Assembly: GCF_020217485.1 (NCBI RefSeq)
Contig: NZ_JAEKMI010000024.1
Span: 1 to 64,000, forward strand
DNA: 64,000 nt
Source of the DNA: Mycobacterium sp. WUMAC-067
GTDB taxonomy: Bacteria; Actinomycetota; Actinomycetes; Mycobacteriales; Mycobacteriaceae
Direction: 5' to 3'
Part shown: piece after piece, positions 15,791 through 23,381 of the stretch
How positions within the stretch are numbered: the first letter of the stretch is position 1
Layout of the letters: every line of letters begins with the position of its first letter
The notes under the pieces: model-generated
Seen by the model: only the letters and a program-made list of their open reading frames with translations
Told to the model about the DNA's origin: nothing
The model's database searches: none
Made by a program: the position numbers and the translations under genes

Positions 15791-18429
15791 GCGGGCATCA
15801 CCCGGCGCACGTCGGGACCCCAAAGTGGTTGCATCCCACCGGGTAAGGCCAGCTGGGTGGTGGTGATGACCTCGGCCAGGTCGCGCAGCCCGGCGTGGAC
15901 CGCGCCGAGCAGGCCCGCGAGCTCGGCGCGCCGCCCGTCGTCGCTGACCCGTTCCAGCACCGCGGGATGGGATCGGCGCAGCCGGGTGCCGATCTCGTCC
16001 ACCAGCCGCTCCGGGCGCGACGACCCCGACGAGCCGGGCAGGTCCTTCAGATTGGTGCGCAGCCGGTCCAGTTGGTACAGCAGCGACCGCGGGTTCTGCG
16101 CGTCGAACAGCGTCAGCTCGACCATGGCGGCCACGCTGACCTTGCCCGCCGTGCGGCGACGGTAGATGACCGAGGACTCGCACGCCACCAGGGTGGACTC
16201 GATGACGGTCTGTTCGGCGGCGGCGCCGCGCACCACGGTCAGCGTCTCCTGCAGCAGCGCGGTCAGCCACAGGCCGCGTTCGATCCGCTTGCCGATGTCC
16301 ATCATCGTCCAGCCCACGTCGCGCACCATCGACTCGTTGGCCACGCCCGACAGGGTCAGCATCCCGGCCAGCGTCTGGGCCTGCGCCCGGGTCAGCGCGG
16401 CGTCGGCCTCGGCGAGCGACTCCGGCGGCTCGCTGTCGAGGGCCAGCGCGCGCTCCACCGCGGCCAGCACCATCCACGTGTCGTTGGACATCTGGTCGCG
16501 CACCGCGCGGGCGGCAAGGGCCAGGCCTTCCACCGACTGCACCAGGGAGCCGGGCCGGTGCGGGTCGACGGTGAGCGACCACAGCGTCGAGGGGGCGACG
16601 GCGATCATTTCGGCGTGATCGCCGTCGCCGTCCGCCGCGGTGTCGGTTCCGGTGATGCGGCCCAGTGCGGCCATCAGCACCGGCACGCACTCGCTTTCCT
16701 CGCTGTGCTGGTGGTGCCGGTACACGTGGAACCTGTCGCGGGCGACGATGAGCAACCGCGCCATGCTCTCGGCGCGCTCGCCGTAGCGGCCGATCCAGAA
16801 GAGGTCGGACAGCACGCGCGGGGAGCTGACGGCCCAGGTGCCCGCGGCTGTCTTCGCCGGAGGTTCCACGCTCGGTGGGCTGATCGCCTCGGCCCGCGCC
16901 CGCTCGGTGGGTCGCACCCAGACATCTTTCGCCGCAACGGTTTTCAATGTGTAGGCGGCGTCCCCGGGCGCCAGCACGTAGCCGATGCCGCCGATCATCG
17001 GCGCGTAACCGCCCCGCTGGGCGACGGTGAACAACCGGAAGCCGACGCCCGACGACGACAGCACGCCGGCGTGGTCGGTCGGCGCGGACGAGAACTGCGG
17101 CAGCTCCTGGCCGACCCACTGCCATGGCATCGCCTCGATCTGGGCAGCCAATCGCGCCAGCTGCGGAGACGAAAGTGCCGGTCCGACAAGGGTTTTCTCG
17201 CCGACCGTCGACCTCACCAACAACGACGACAGATTCGCCAGCAAGTGCGAACGCTCGGCCGCGATGCCGCCCCAGTAGGCCGGCGCGCTGGGCAGCAGCA
17301 GGGTCTCCGACAGCAGGTGCTCGGCCATCGCGGGCAGGAACCGCTGCAGCCCAGGGTTTTCCAGAATCCCGCTGCCCAGCGTGTTGACGACGGTCACCGT
17401 CCCGCGGTGTTGCGCTTCCACCAGGCCCGCCACCCCGAGGCGCGAATCGGCGCGCAGATCCAGCGGGTCCGAATAGTCGGCGTCGACCCGGCGCAGCACC
17501 ACGTCGACGCGCTTCAGGGTGCCCAGCGAGCGCATCCACAGCATGCCGTCGCGCACCACCAGGTCCGCGCTCTCGACCATGGGGAAGCCCAGCAGGGTGG
17601 CCAGATAGGCCTGGTCGAAAGCGGTTTCGGAGTAGATGCCCGGGGACAGGACCACCACCACCGGGTCCTGGGCGTCGTCGGGTGCCGCGTCGATCAGCGC
17701 CAGCCGCAGGGCCTGCGCGAACGGGGTGGTCGGCCGCGGCCCGATCCGTTCGTAGAGGTCGGGAACCGCGTGCGCGACGACGCGCCGGTCGGCCAGCGCG
17801 TAGCCGGCCCCCGAGGGCGCCTGGGTCCGGTCGCCGTTGACGACGAAGGCCCCGTCCGGACGCCGGCTGACGTCGCAGGCGTGCAGGAAAAGCTGATGGC
17901 GCCCGGGGATCTCGATTCCGTTGGCGGCCCGCACGTAGCCGGGATGGGCGAACAGCAGCTCGGGGGGAAGGACGCCGTCGGTGAGCAGGCTGCGCGGCCC
18001 GTACAGGTCGGCGAGCACGGCGTCGAGCGCCCGGGACCGCTGCAGCAGCCCCGCCTCGAGCACCTCCCAGTCCGCCGCGGATAGCACGATCGGCAGGGTG
18101 TCCAGCTGCCAGGGCCTCGGCTCCTGGCCGCGGCCGCCGGGTTCGACGGCCGTGTAGGTGATGCCGTCGTTGTCGATCAGGCCGTGCACCACCGAGCGCA
18201 GCCGGTCCAGCCCGGCGCGGCCGCGCTCCGCGATCGCGTCGGCCACCTCGGCCCACGCGGGGCGCACGTTGCCGTCGCGGTCGACGAATTCGTCGTAGCC
18301 GCTCGCCGGGCCGTGCCGCAGATCGAAGAGGGCTTCCTGGGCCCGGGCGGCGCGGTAGCCGGCCAGCAACCGGTCCGCGTCGTAGCGGCCGCCGGCGCCG
18401 GGCGAGGCCGCACCGGTGCCGAATGTCAT
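15787..18429 (-). CDS. Circularly permuted ATP-grasp + alpha-E fusion protein (Rv2567-like)
   Basis: About 880 residues from ATG 18429 (further in-frame ATGs at 18444 and 18471 are possible). The N-terminal half (residues about 30-500) is the circularly permuted ATP-grasp type 2 domain (COG2308), with VGPGIYSET-like (VVLSPGIYSETAFDQ), LGVAGLVEAQ and NTLGSGILENPG blocks. The C-terminal half is the helical alpha-E domain (COG2307), starting at about SPRVLSDLFWIGRYGERAES. Family analyses predict a peptide-bond-forming or amide-ligating role together with transglutaminase-like proteins, which here face it across a convergent junction. It is unusual that Rv2566, its large transglutaminase partner in M. 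tuberculosis, is not upstream. Confidence 0.9.
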   Translation of the reverse strand: MTFGTGAASPGAGGRYDADRLLAGYRAARAQEALFDLRHGPASGYDEFVDRDGNVRPAWAEVADAIAERGRAGLDRLRSVVHGLIDNDGITYTAVEPGGRGQEPRPWQLDTLPIVLSAADWEVLEAGLLQRSRALDAVLADLYGPRSLLTDGVLPPELLFAHPGYVRAANGIEIPGRHQLFLHACDVSRRPDGAFVVNGDRTQAPSGAGYALADRRVVAHAVPDLYERIGPRPTTPFAQALRLALIDAAPDDAQDPVVVVLSPGIYSETAFDQAYLATLLGFPMVESADLVVRDGMLWMRSLGTLKRVDVVLRRVDADYSDPLDLRADSRLGVAGLVEAQHRGTVTVVNTLGSGILENPGLQRFLPAMAEHLLSETLLLPSAPAYWGGIAAERSHLLANLSSLLVRSTVGEKTLVGPALSSPQLARLAAQIEAMPWQWVGQELPQFSSAPTDHAGVLSSSGVGFRLFTVAQRGGYAPMIGGIGYVLAPGDAAYTLKTVAAKDVWVRPTERARAEAISPPSVEPPAKTAAGTWAVSSPRVLSDLFWIGRYGERAESMARLLIVARDRFHVYRHHQHSEESECVPVLMAALGRITGTDTAADGDGDHAEMIAVAPSTLWSLTVDPHRPGSLVQSVEGLALAARAVRDQMSNDTWMVLAAVERALALDSEPPESLAEADAALTRAQAQTLAGMLTLSGVANESMVRDVGWTMMDIGKRIERGLWLTALLQETLTVVRGAAAEQTVIESTLVACESSVIYRRRTAGKVSVAAMVELTLFDAQNPRSLLYQLDRLRTNLKDLPGSSGSSRPERLVDEIGTRLRRSHPAVLERVSDDGRRAELAGLLGAVHAGLRDLAEVITTTQLALPGGMQPLWGPDVRRVMPA

Positions 18430-18499
18430 GTCCGCAAACGCCATTACTGCTGCACGGTACGCACGCGGCACAGGCCCAGGAGGCCCGGCGCGCCGGGCG

Positions 18500-19465
18500 T
18501 TATGCCGGAGCCGGGCCGGGTTGGTAGCCCGCCTGCTGCGGCGGGGCGACCTGCCCGCCGGAGAACTTGCGGTAGGCGTAAATCCCGATCAGGGAGGCGA
18601 CCGGGGCCGCCACCAGCAGCCCGACGCCGCACGCCAGCGCACCCACCACGAACAGGGCCAGCTCGACCAGCCAGACCAGCAGGGCGTTGCCGAAGTTCGC
18701 GGTGACGGTGGAGAAGCTGGAGGTCAGCGCCTTGATGGGTTGCTCCGACCGATCGATGGCGAACGGGATGGTGAACTGGGCGAAGATGCCCAGGATCAGG
18801 CCCGGCAGGAAGCACAGCGCCGAGGCGATCGAGGTGAGGATGCCGACCAGCAGCGCGGCCAGGAACACCATGCCGAAGTTGCGCGGCTTGAAGAAGCTCC
18901 CGATCGTCACCGGGCGCCCGTCGGCCAGATCCAGGCAGCCGGACAGGAACGCGGATTGGGCGAACGCGCCCACGAGGTACGCGACCAGGTAGCCGAGGAT
19001 CAGCAGCGTCATTCCGCCGCCGTTGAGGTTCGCCGTGAAGGTGAAGTAGTCGTCGTCGGAGCCGCTCGTCGTCGTGCCCACGCTTTGGCTCAGGCCGACC
19101 ATGGCCGAGGCGGCGCCGATCAGCAGCCCGTAGACCAGAGCCGGAACGATCAGTGCCACCGGGTTTTTGGTGAATGCGTTCCAGGCCCAGCCGAACGCGT
19201 AACCGATGCTGAACGCCGGCGTGGGCGGGCCGCCGTAGCCGGGTGGGGGTCCGTAGCCGGGAGGCGGTGCGCCGTAGCCCGGGGGCGGCCCGTAGCCCGG
19301 GGGTGGGCCGTAACCCGGAGGCGGAGCGCCGTAACCCGGGGGTGGGCCGTACCCCGGGGGCGGCGGGGGTGGTGCGCCGTAACCGGGCGGTGGGGGATAG
19401 CCGGGAGGATTCTCGCTACCGCCCTGAGGGTCCGGCGGGCCTGAATATTCGGGGGGTTGGCTCAT
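18500..19465 (-). CDS. Pro/Gly/Tyr-rich membrane protein, Rv2560-like
   Basis: 321 residues from ATG 19465, which follows AAGGA at five bases. Residues about 18-90 are a low-complexity tail of P-P-G-Y-G repeats encoded by near-identical 18-21 bp units at about 19235-19400. The remainder has about five to six membrane helices separated by short loops, resembling the mycobacterial glycerophosphoryl-diester/DUF-type membrane domain proteins. The cytoplasmic Pro-Gly-Tyr tail may drive clustering or protein contacts. The function is unknown. The gene is divergent from rarA. Confidence 0.85.
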   Translation of the reverse strand: MSQPPEYSGPPDPQGGSENPPGYPPPPGYGAPPPPPPGYGPPPGYGAPPPGYGPPPGYGPPPGYGAPPPGYGPPPGYGGPPTPAFSIGYAFGWAWNAFTKNPVALIVPALVYGLLIGAASAMVGLSQSVGTTTSGSDDDYFTFTANLNGGGMTLLILGYLVAYLVGAFAQSAFLSGCLDLADGRPVTIGSFFKPRNFGMVFLAALLVGILTSIASALCFLPGLILGIFAQFTIPFAIDRSEQPIKALTSSFSTVTANFGNALLVWLVELALFVVGALACGVGLLVAAPVASLIGIYAYRKFSGGQVAPPQQAGYQPGPAPA

Positions 19466-19583
19466 GTCCGTCCTTGCTATCCGGAGAGGAACGCGCGCTG
19501 AACTTGGCAAACCGGAACTTAGCAAAGATGCGGCCGGGGCGCGCGGGTCGCCGGGGCCGGCGCGGACGTCCGCCCGTCGTGGT

Positions 19584-20939
19584 ATGCCTGAAGCCGTGTC
19601 CGACGGTCTGTTTGACCTGCCCGGCGCGCCGCGGCCAGACGATCATGGCTTGGGCGTGTCGAGTGGCTCGCCCCTGGCCGTCCGCATGCGTCCGGCGTCG
19701 CTGGACGAGGTGGTCGGGCAGGACCACCTGCTGGCGCCCGGGTCACCGCTGCGCCGCCTCGTCGAGGGCTCCGGCGTGGCGTCGGCCATCCTGTACGGGC
19801 CGCCCGGCAGCGGCAAGACCACGCTGGCCGCGCTGATCTCACAGGCGACCGGCCGCCGGTTCGAGGCGCTCTCGGCGTTGTCGGCCGGCGTGAAAGACGT
19901 TCGGGCGGTGATCGAAAAGGCGCGAACCGCGCTCCTTCGTGGTGAGCAGACGGTGCTGTTCATCGACGAGGTGCACCGGTTCTCCAAGACCCAACAGGAC
20001 GCGCTGCTGTCCGCGGTGGAGAACCGGGTGGTGCTGCTGGTGGCGGCGACCACGGAGAACCCGTCGTTCTCGGTGGTGGCGCCGCTGCTGTCCCGCTCGC
20101 TGATCCTGCAGTTGCGGCCGCTGAGCGCCGACGACATCCGCACCGTCGTGCAGCGCGCGATCGACGACCCGCGCGGCCTGGGTGGGCAGGTCGCGGTCGC
20201 GCCCGAGGCCGTCGACCTGCTGGTGCGGTTGGCCGCGGGTGACGCGCGGCGCGCGCTGACGGCGCTGGAGGTCGCCGCCGAGGCGGTGCCACCCGACGGC
20301 GAGCTGACGGTCACCGCCATCGAGCAGTCCCTCGACGAAGCCGCTGTGCGCTACGACCGCGACGGCGATCAGCACTACGACGTCATCAGCGCCTTCATCA
20401 AGTCGGTGCGCGGCTCGGACGTCGACGCCGCGCTGCACTACCTGGCCCGCATGCTCGTCGCCGGGGAGGATCCGCGGTTCGTCGCGCGCCGGCTGATGAT
20501 CCTGGCCAGCGAGGACATCGGCATGGCGGACCCGACCGCGCTGCAGGTGGCGGTCGCGGCGGCGCAGACGGTGGCGCTGATCGGCCTGCCCGAGGCCCAG
20601 CTCACGTTGGCGCACTGCACGATTCACCTGGCCACCGCGCCCAAGTCGAACGCGGTCACCACGGCACTGGGAGCGGCGATGGCCGACATCAGGGCGGGCA
20701 AGGCCGGCCTCGTGCCGCCCCATCTGCGCGACGGCCACTATTCGGGCGCCCAGGCGCTGGGCAATGCGCAGGGCTACAAATACTCCCACGACGAGCCGGA
20801 TGGTGTTGCGGCGCAACAGTATCCGCCCGACGAGCTGGTGGGCACCGACTACTATCGGCCCACCGGCCGGGGCTTCGAGCGCGACATGGCGGGTCGGCTG
20901 GAGCGGCTGCGCGCGATCATCCGTAGGAAACGGGGGTGA
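19584..20939 (+). CDS. rarA: Replication-associated recombination ATPase RarA (MgsA)
   Basis: 451 residues from ATG 19584, the length I recall for Rv2559c; GTG 19596 is an alternative. It is an AAA+ protein with Walker A GPPGSGKTTLA, Walker B LFIDEVHRF, sensor 1 (AATTEN) and the C-terminal MgsA/RarA tetramerisation region (SEDIGMADPTAL, then KAGLVPPHLRDGHY). RarA acts at stalled replication forks and contacts SSB and DNA gaps. The next small gene starts 7 bp downstream and has its own strong ribosome binding site. Confidence 0.95.
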   Translation: MPEAVSDGLFDLPGAPRPDDHGLGVSSGSPLAVRMRPASLDEVVGQDHLLAPGSPLRRLVEGSGVASAILYGPPGSGKTTLAALISQATGRRFEALSALSAGVKDVRAVIEKARTALLRGEQTVLFIDEVHRFSKTQQDALLSAVENRVVLLVAATTENPSFSVVAPLLSRSLILQLRPLSADDIRTVVQRAIDDPRGLGGQVAVAPEAVDLLVRLAAGDARRALTALEVAAEAVPPDGELTVTAIEQSLDEAAVRYDRDGDQHYDVISAFIKSVRGSDVDAALHYLARMLVAGEDPRFVARRLMILASEDIGMADPTALQVAVAAAQTVALIGLPEAQLTLAHCTIHLATAPKSNAVTTALGAAMADIRAGKAGLVPPHLRDGHYSGAQALGNAQGYKYSHDEPDGVAAQQYPPDELVGTDYYRPTGRGFERDMAGRLERLRAIIRRKRG

Positions 20940-20946
20940 GGAAGGA

Positions 20947-21282
20947 ATGAAAACCTTCACCGACGAGGAGATGGGCCAACTGCTGCCCACCGCCAAGCAA
21001 TACAGCGTCGTCATCCTCAAGCGCGGCCCGAGGTTCGGGGACGAGTCGTCAGCGGAGATCATCTGGGAGCACGGCCGGCGCAACTTCGGACTGCGTGACG
21101 ACGGCGTCCTCGCGGTGGTGCTGCCGGTCGCCGACGAGTCCGACGTCTGCGGCATCGGTGTTTTCGCCGCGAGCCTCGACGAGACCGCGGCCCTCATGGC
21201 CGACGACCCGGGAGTGGCGGCGGGGGTGTTCGTCTACCAGGTGCACGCCTGCCGGGGCTTCCCCGGCGACGCGCTGCCCTGA
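20947..21282 (+). CDS. YCII-like small protein, unknown function
   Basis: 111 residues starting MKTFTDEEMGQLLPTAKQY, with an excellent site (GAGGAAGGA) just before ATG 20947. The arrangement (strand YSVVILKRG, helix SSAEIIWEHGRRNFGLRDDG, strand VLAVVLPVADESDVCGIGVF, helix TAALMADDPGVAAG) fits the ferredoxin-like YCII/EthD-type dimeric barrel. Such proteins act as small monooxygenases, dehydrochlorinases or fusion partners; no catalytic residue is certain. It is coupled to rarA and convergent with the Rv2558-like gene. Confidence 0.78.
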   Translation: MKTFTDEEMGQLLPTAKQYSVVILKRGPRFGDESSAEIIWEHGRRNFGLRDDGVLAVVLPVADESDVCGIGVFAASLDETAALMADDPGVAAGVFVYQVHACRGFPGDALP

Positions 21283-21298
21283 CCCGCGGCGCCGGCGC

Positions 21299-21922
21299 TC
21301 AGACCAGCTCGGGCACCCGCAGGTGGGCGATCGCCAGCTCGAATTCGGCGACGTCGATCACCTCGGCCCCCAGCTCGCGGACGCGCCTACTGCGCAGCTC
21401 GGTGGCCCGGTCGCGGTTGCGGGCCATCGCGTCCATCGAGTCGAACGTCGAGCAGGTCACCGCGCGGCGGCAGGCGGGGTGGTCGACCAGCAGGCTGGCG
21501 CTGCAGAACCCGTCGAGGTCCTCCATCTCGGGCAGCACCGCCATCCGGTAGAAGTCCAGGGAGCGGCTCAGCTGATCCGGCACCACCTTGAGCCAGGTGG
21601 CGCGCACGCAGGCGCCCTGGCGGGAGGGGTGGTCGCGGTGCAGCAGGGCGATGTCCCATTCCTCGACCCGGGCGCTGCCGTCGAACATCAGCGCGGCCCG
21701 GTCACGGATGGGCGCGACCCGCTCGGCGCTGCCGCGCATCGCCTCGATGGTCTCCCACGAACTGGTGGCGATGCAGGTGCCGGACTGCCGGTCGACCAAC
21801 AGCGACAGCCCCAACCACCCGTCGATCTCCTTGAGGGCGGGCATGACGACATCGCGAACGTGCGCAATCCCGATGTCGACCGACAGCGGCTGCGCCTGGA
21901 TGGTGGTGGAGCGTGCGTACAC
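21299..21922 (-). CDS. Rv2558-like conserved protein (paralogue 1)
   Basis: 207 residues from GTG 21922, starting VYARSTTIQAQPLSVDIGIA. It is an internal duplication of two ferredoxin-like (ABM/EthD-type) halves: LSLLVDRQSGTCIATSSWE in the first half corresponds to CSASLLVDHPACRRAVTCST in the second. It is about half identical to its neighbour at 22076. In M. tuberculosis, Rv2557 and Rv2558 are reported as starvation-induced proteins of unknown function. The GTG has AAGGGG at six bases. The frame is open further upstream, but the leader there is out of phase with the corresponding leader of the paralogue, so I use the short start. Confidence 0.88.
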   Translation of the reverse strand: MYARSTTIQAQPLSVDIGIAHVRDVVMPALKEIDGWLGLSLLVDRQSGTCIATSSWETIEAMRGSAERVAPIRDRAALMFDGSARVEEWDIALLHRDHPSRQGACVRATWLKVVPDQLSRSLDFYRMAVLPEMEDLDGFCSASLLVDHPACRRAVTCSTFDSMDAMARNRDRATELRSRRVRELGAEVIDVAEFELAIAHLRVPELV

Positions 21923-21940
21923 GGTCGACCCCTTCCATAT

Positions 21941-21990
21941 CGGGGCGGCGCCCCGGTGGCGCCACCGGTCCCACCCGCTACCTTCCTCCT
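21941..21990 (-). promoter_or_regulatory. Structured leader of paralogue 1: strong SD, GTG and two hairpins
   Basis: On the minus strand: AGGAGGAAGG (21990-21981), six bases, a GTG (21974), then the 16-bp perfect palindrome CCGGTGGCGCCACCGG (21968-21953) overlapped by a second stem GGGGC-gcc-GCCCC (21954-21942), and finally the AAGGGG site of the real gene. The GTG opens a frame different from the gene. The same arrangement precedes paralogue 2. Confidence 0.7.
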
Positions 21991-22075
21991 GCCGGTAGCG
22001 CGCCGCAATGCTTTCGGGGCGCAGATCGGCGACCGGCCGAATGCCTGGTTCGGCCGGTCCCACCGCCCATCTCGA

Positions 22076-22696
22076 TCAGACCAGCTCGGGCACCCGGAGG
22101 TGCGCCAGCGCCAGCTCGAACTCGCATTCATCGAGTTCCTCGGCGCGCGCCTCTTGCATCGAGGAGCTCTTCAGCGCGGTTGCCTGCTCCCTGTTGCGTT
22201 CCATCGCCTCGATGCTGTCGAACGTCGCCGAGGACACGGCGCGCCCGGAGGCGCGGTCGATCAGAAGGCTCGCACTGCAGAACCCGTCGAGGCCTTCGAG
22301 CTGGGGCAGGACGGACGACTTGTAGTACTCGATCCCTTGGTCCATGGTCTCCGGCGGCACCTCGACCCACGTCGCTCGCACGCCCGCACCGTCAGGCGCG
22401 CGGTGGTCGCGATGCAGCACCGCGATCTCCCACTGCTCGACGTTCGCCGTGCCCTCGAACATTTCTGCCGCCCGATCGCGGATGCCCGTCACGGCTTCAC
22501 CGCTGGCGCGCATGGACTCGTCGCTCTCCCAGGCGGTGGTGGCGATGCACCGGCCGGAGCGACGATCGACCAATAGGGACAGCCCGATGCACCCCGGCAT
22601 ACCGTGCAGCGCGGGCATGACCTCATCGCGAACATGCGCAAGTCCGGCGTCGATGGACGAGGGTTGCGCCTGAATTGTGGTAGAGCGCGCGTACAC
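22076..22696 (-). CDS. Rv2557-like conserved protein (paralogue 2)
   Basis: 206 residues from GTG 22696 (VYARSTTIQAQPSSIDAGLA), which has AGAGGGGG at six bases. An in-frame ATG at 22747 with an even stronger site (GGAGGAAGG, six bases) would give 223 residues, nearly the length recalled for Rv2557. The short start is chosen because the two paralogues then align from their first residue and are 207 and 206 long. The protein has two similar halves, as in paralogue 1 (LSLLVDRRSGRCIATTAWE and CSASLLIDRASGRAVSSATF). Function unknown; the pair arose by tandem duplication that included the leader. Confidence 0.88.
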   Translation of the reverse strand: MYARSTTIQAQPSSIDAGLAHVRDEVMPALHGMPGCIGLSLLVDRRSGRCIATTAWESDESMRASGEAVTGIRDRAAEMFEGTANVEQWEIAVLHRDHRAPDGAGVRATWVEVPPETMDQGIEYYKSSVLPQLEGLDGFCSASLLIDRASGRAVSSATFDSIEAMERNREQATALKSSSMQEARAEELDECEFELALAHLRVPELV

Positions 22697-22716
22697 GATC
22701 CACCCCCTCTTTGTTC

Positions 22717-22762
22717 GGGGCAGCGCCCCGGTGGCGCCACCGGTCATGAATTACCTTCCTCC
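22717..22762 (-). promoter_or_regulatory. Structured leader of paralogue 2: strong SD, ATG and two hairpins
   Basis: GGAGGAAGG (22762-22754), six bases, ATG 22747, then CCGGTGGCGCCACCGG (22743-22728), identical to that ahead of paralogue 1, overlapped by GGGGC-gct-GCCCC (22729-22717). The loop of the second stem differs between copies (gcc or gct) while the stem is kept. The distance from the first to the second ribosome binding site is similar in both copies. Confidence 0.7.
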
Positions 22763-22836
22763 GGCGGGTTGCGCCCCGCAATGCCCAAATGTGGTCGCGC
22801 TCACAAACGATTGGCTGGTCGGCGGGCCCGCACCGG

Positions 22837-22842
22837 TAGGCT
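22837..22842 (+). promoter_or_regulatory. -10 element (TAGGCT) for a leaderless start
   Basis: TAGGCT matches TAnnnT and ends seven bases before ATG 22850; there is no Shine-Dalgarno between, so the message probably starts at the ATG. Confidence 0.55.
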
Positions 22843-22849
22843 GGTCCGG

Positions 22850-23251
22850 ATGCATACCGATGTGTTGGACGTGGACACGTCACGCCGCCGCATCGTCGAT
22901 CTCACCGAGGCGGTGCGCGGGTTCTGCTGGTCGCGCGGGGACGGCCTGTGCAACGTGTTCATCCCGCACGCGACGGCCGGGGTGGCCATCATCGAGACGG
23001 GCGCCGGTTCCGACGACGACCTGGTCGACACGCTGGAACGGCTGCTGCCGCGCGACGACCGGTACCGGCACGCGCACGGCTCCCAGGGCCACGGCGCCGA
23101 CCACGTGATGCCCGCGCTCGTCGCGCCGTCGGTGACGGTTCCGGTCTCGGGTGGGGAGCCGATGCTGGGCACCTGGCAAAGCATCGTCCTGGTCGACCTG
23201 AACCGCGACAACCCGCAACGCTCGGTCCGGCTGAGCTTCCTGGAGGGTTAG
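22850..23251 (+). CDS. YjbQ/UPF0047 family protein (Rv2556c-like)
   Basis: 133 residues of the YjbQ (UPF0047) family. It shows the metal-site signature HATAGVAIIE (first His) and the GHGADHVMPAL block, with the C-terminal GTWQSIVLVDLN strand that is nearly invariant in the family. YjbQ proteins form trimers and show weak thiamine-phosphate synthase activity in some bacteria; the main role is unsettled. ATG 22850 seems leaderless. It lies 130 bp upstream of alaS on the same strand. Confidence 0.92.
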   Translation: MHTDVLDVDTSRRRIVDLTEAVRGFCWSRGDGLCNVFIPHATAGVAIIETGAGSDDDLVDTLERLLPRDDRYRHAHGSQGHGADHVMPALVAPSVTVPVSGGEPMLGTWQSIVLVDLNRDNPQRSVRLSFLEG

Positions 23252-23333
23252 CGGGCCGGTAGCCGTCGCCACGGAGCAGGTACTGTGAGCGGTCGAAATG
23301 CGTCGTTAGACGGGCTTCCCATACCCCGGCGAA

Positions 23334-23339
23334 TAGGCT
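23334..23339 (+). promoter_or_regulatory. -10 element (TAGGCT) for alaS
   Basis: TAGGCT lies about 43 bp upstream of the alaS GTG and would give a leader of about 36 nt carrying the AGAAGGAAGAAG ribosome binding site. The -35 region is not recognisable, so this is a weak call. Confidence 0.4.
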
Positions 23340-23381
23340 GGGAACAAGACGTCGAAGTAGAAGGAAGAAGCGGACTTCAAA

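Noticed and set aside
15895..18084. 729-codon frame antisense to the ATP-grasp/alpha-E gene
   Set aside because: His/Gln/Gly/Arg-rich shadow translation without domains.
19235..19400. CRISPR-like array
   Set aside because: The repeats are in frame, contiguous and encode PPGYG; there are no spacers.
23252..23381. T-box leader before alaS
   Set aside because: No T-box sequence or specifier stem is visible, and the predicted leader is only about 36 nt.
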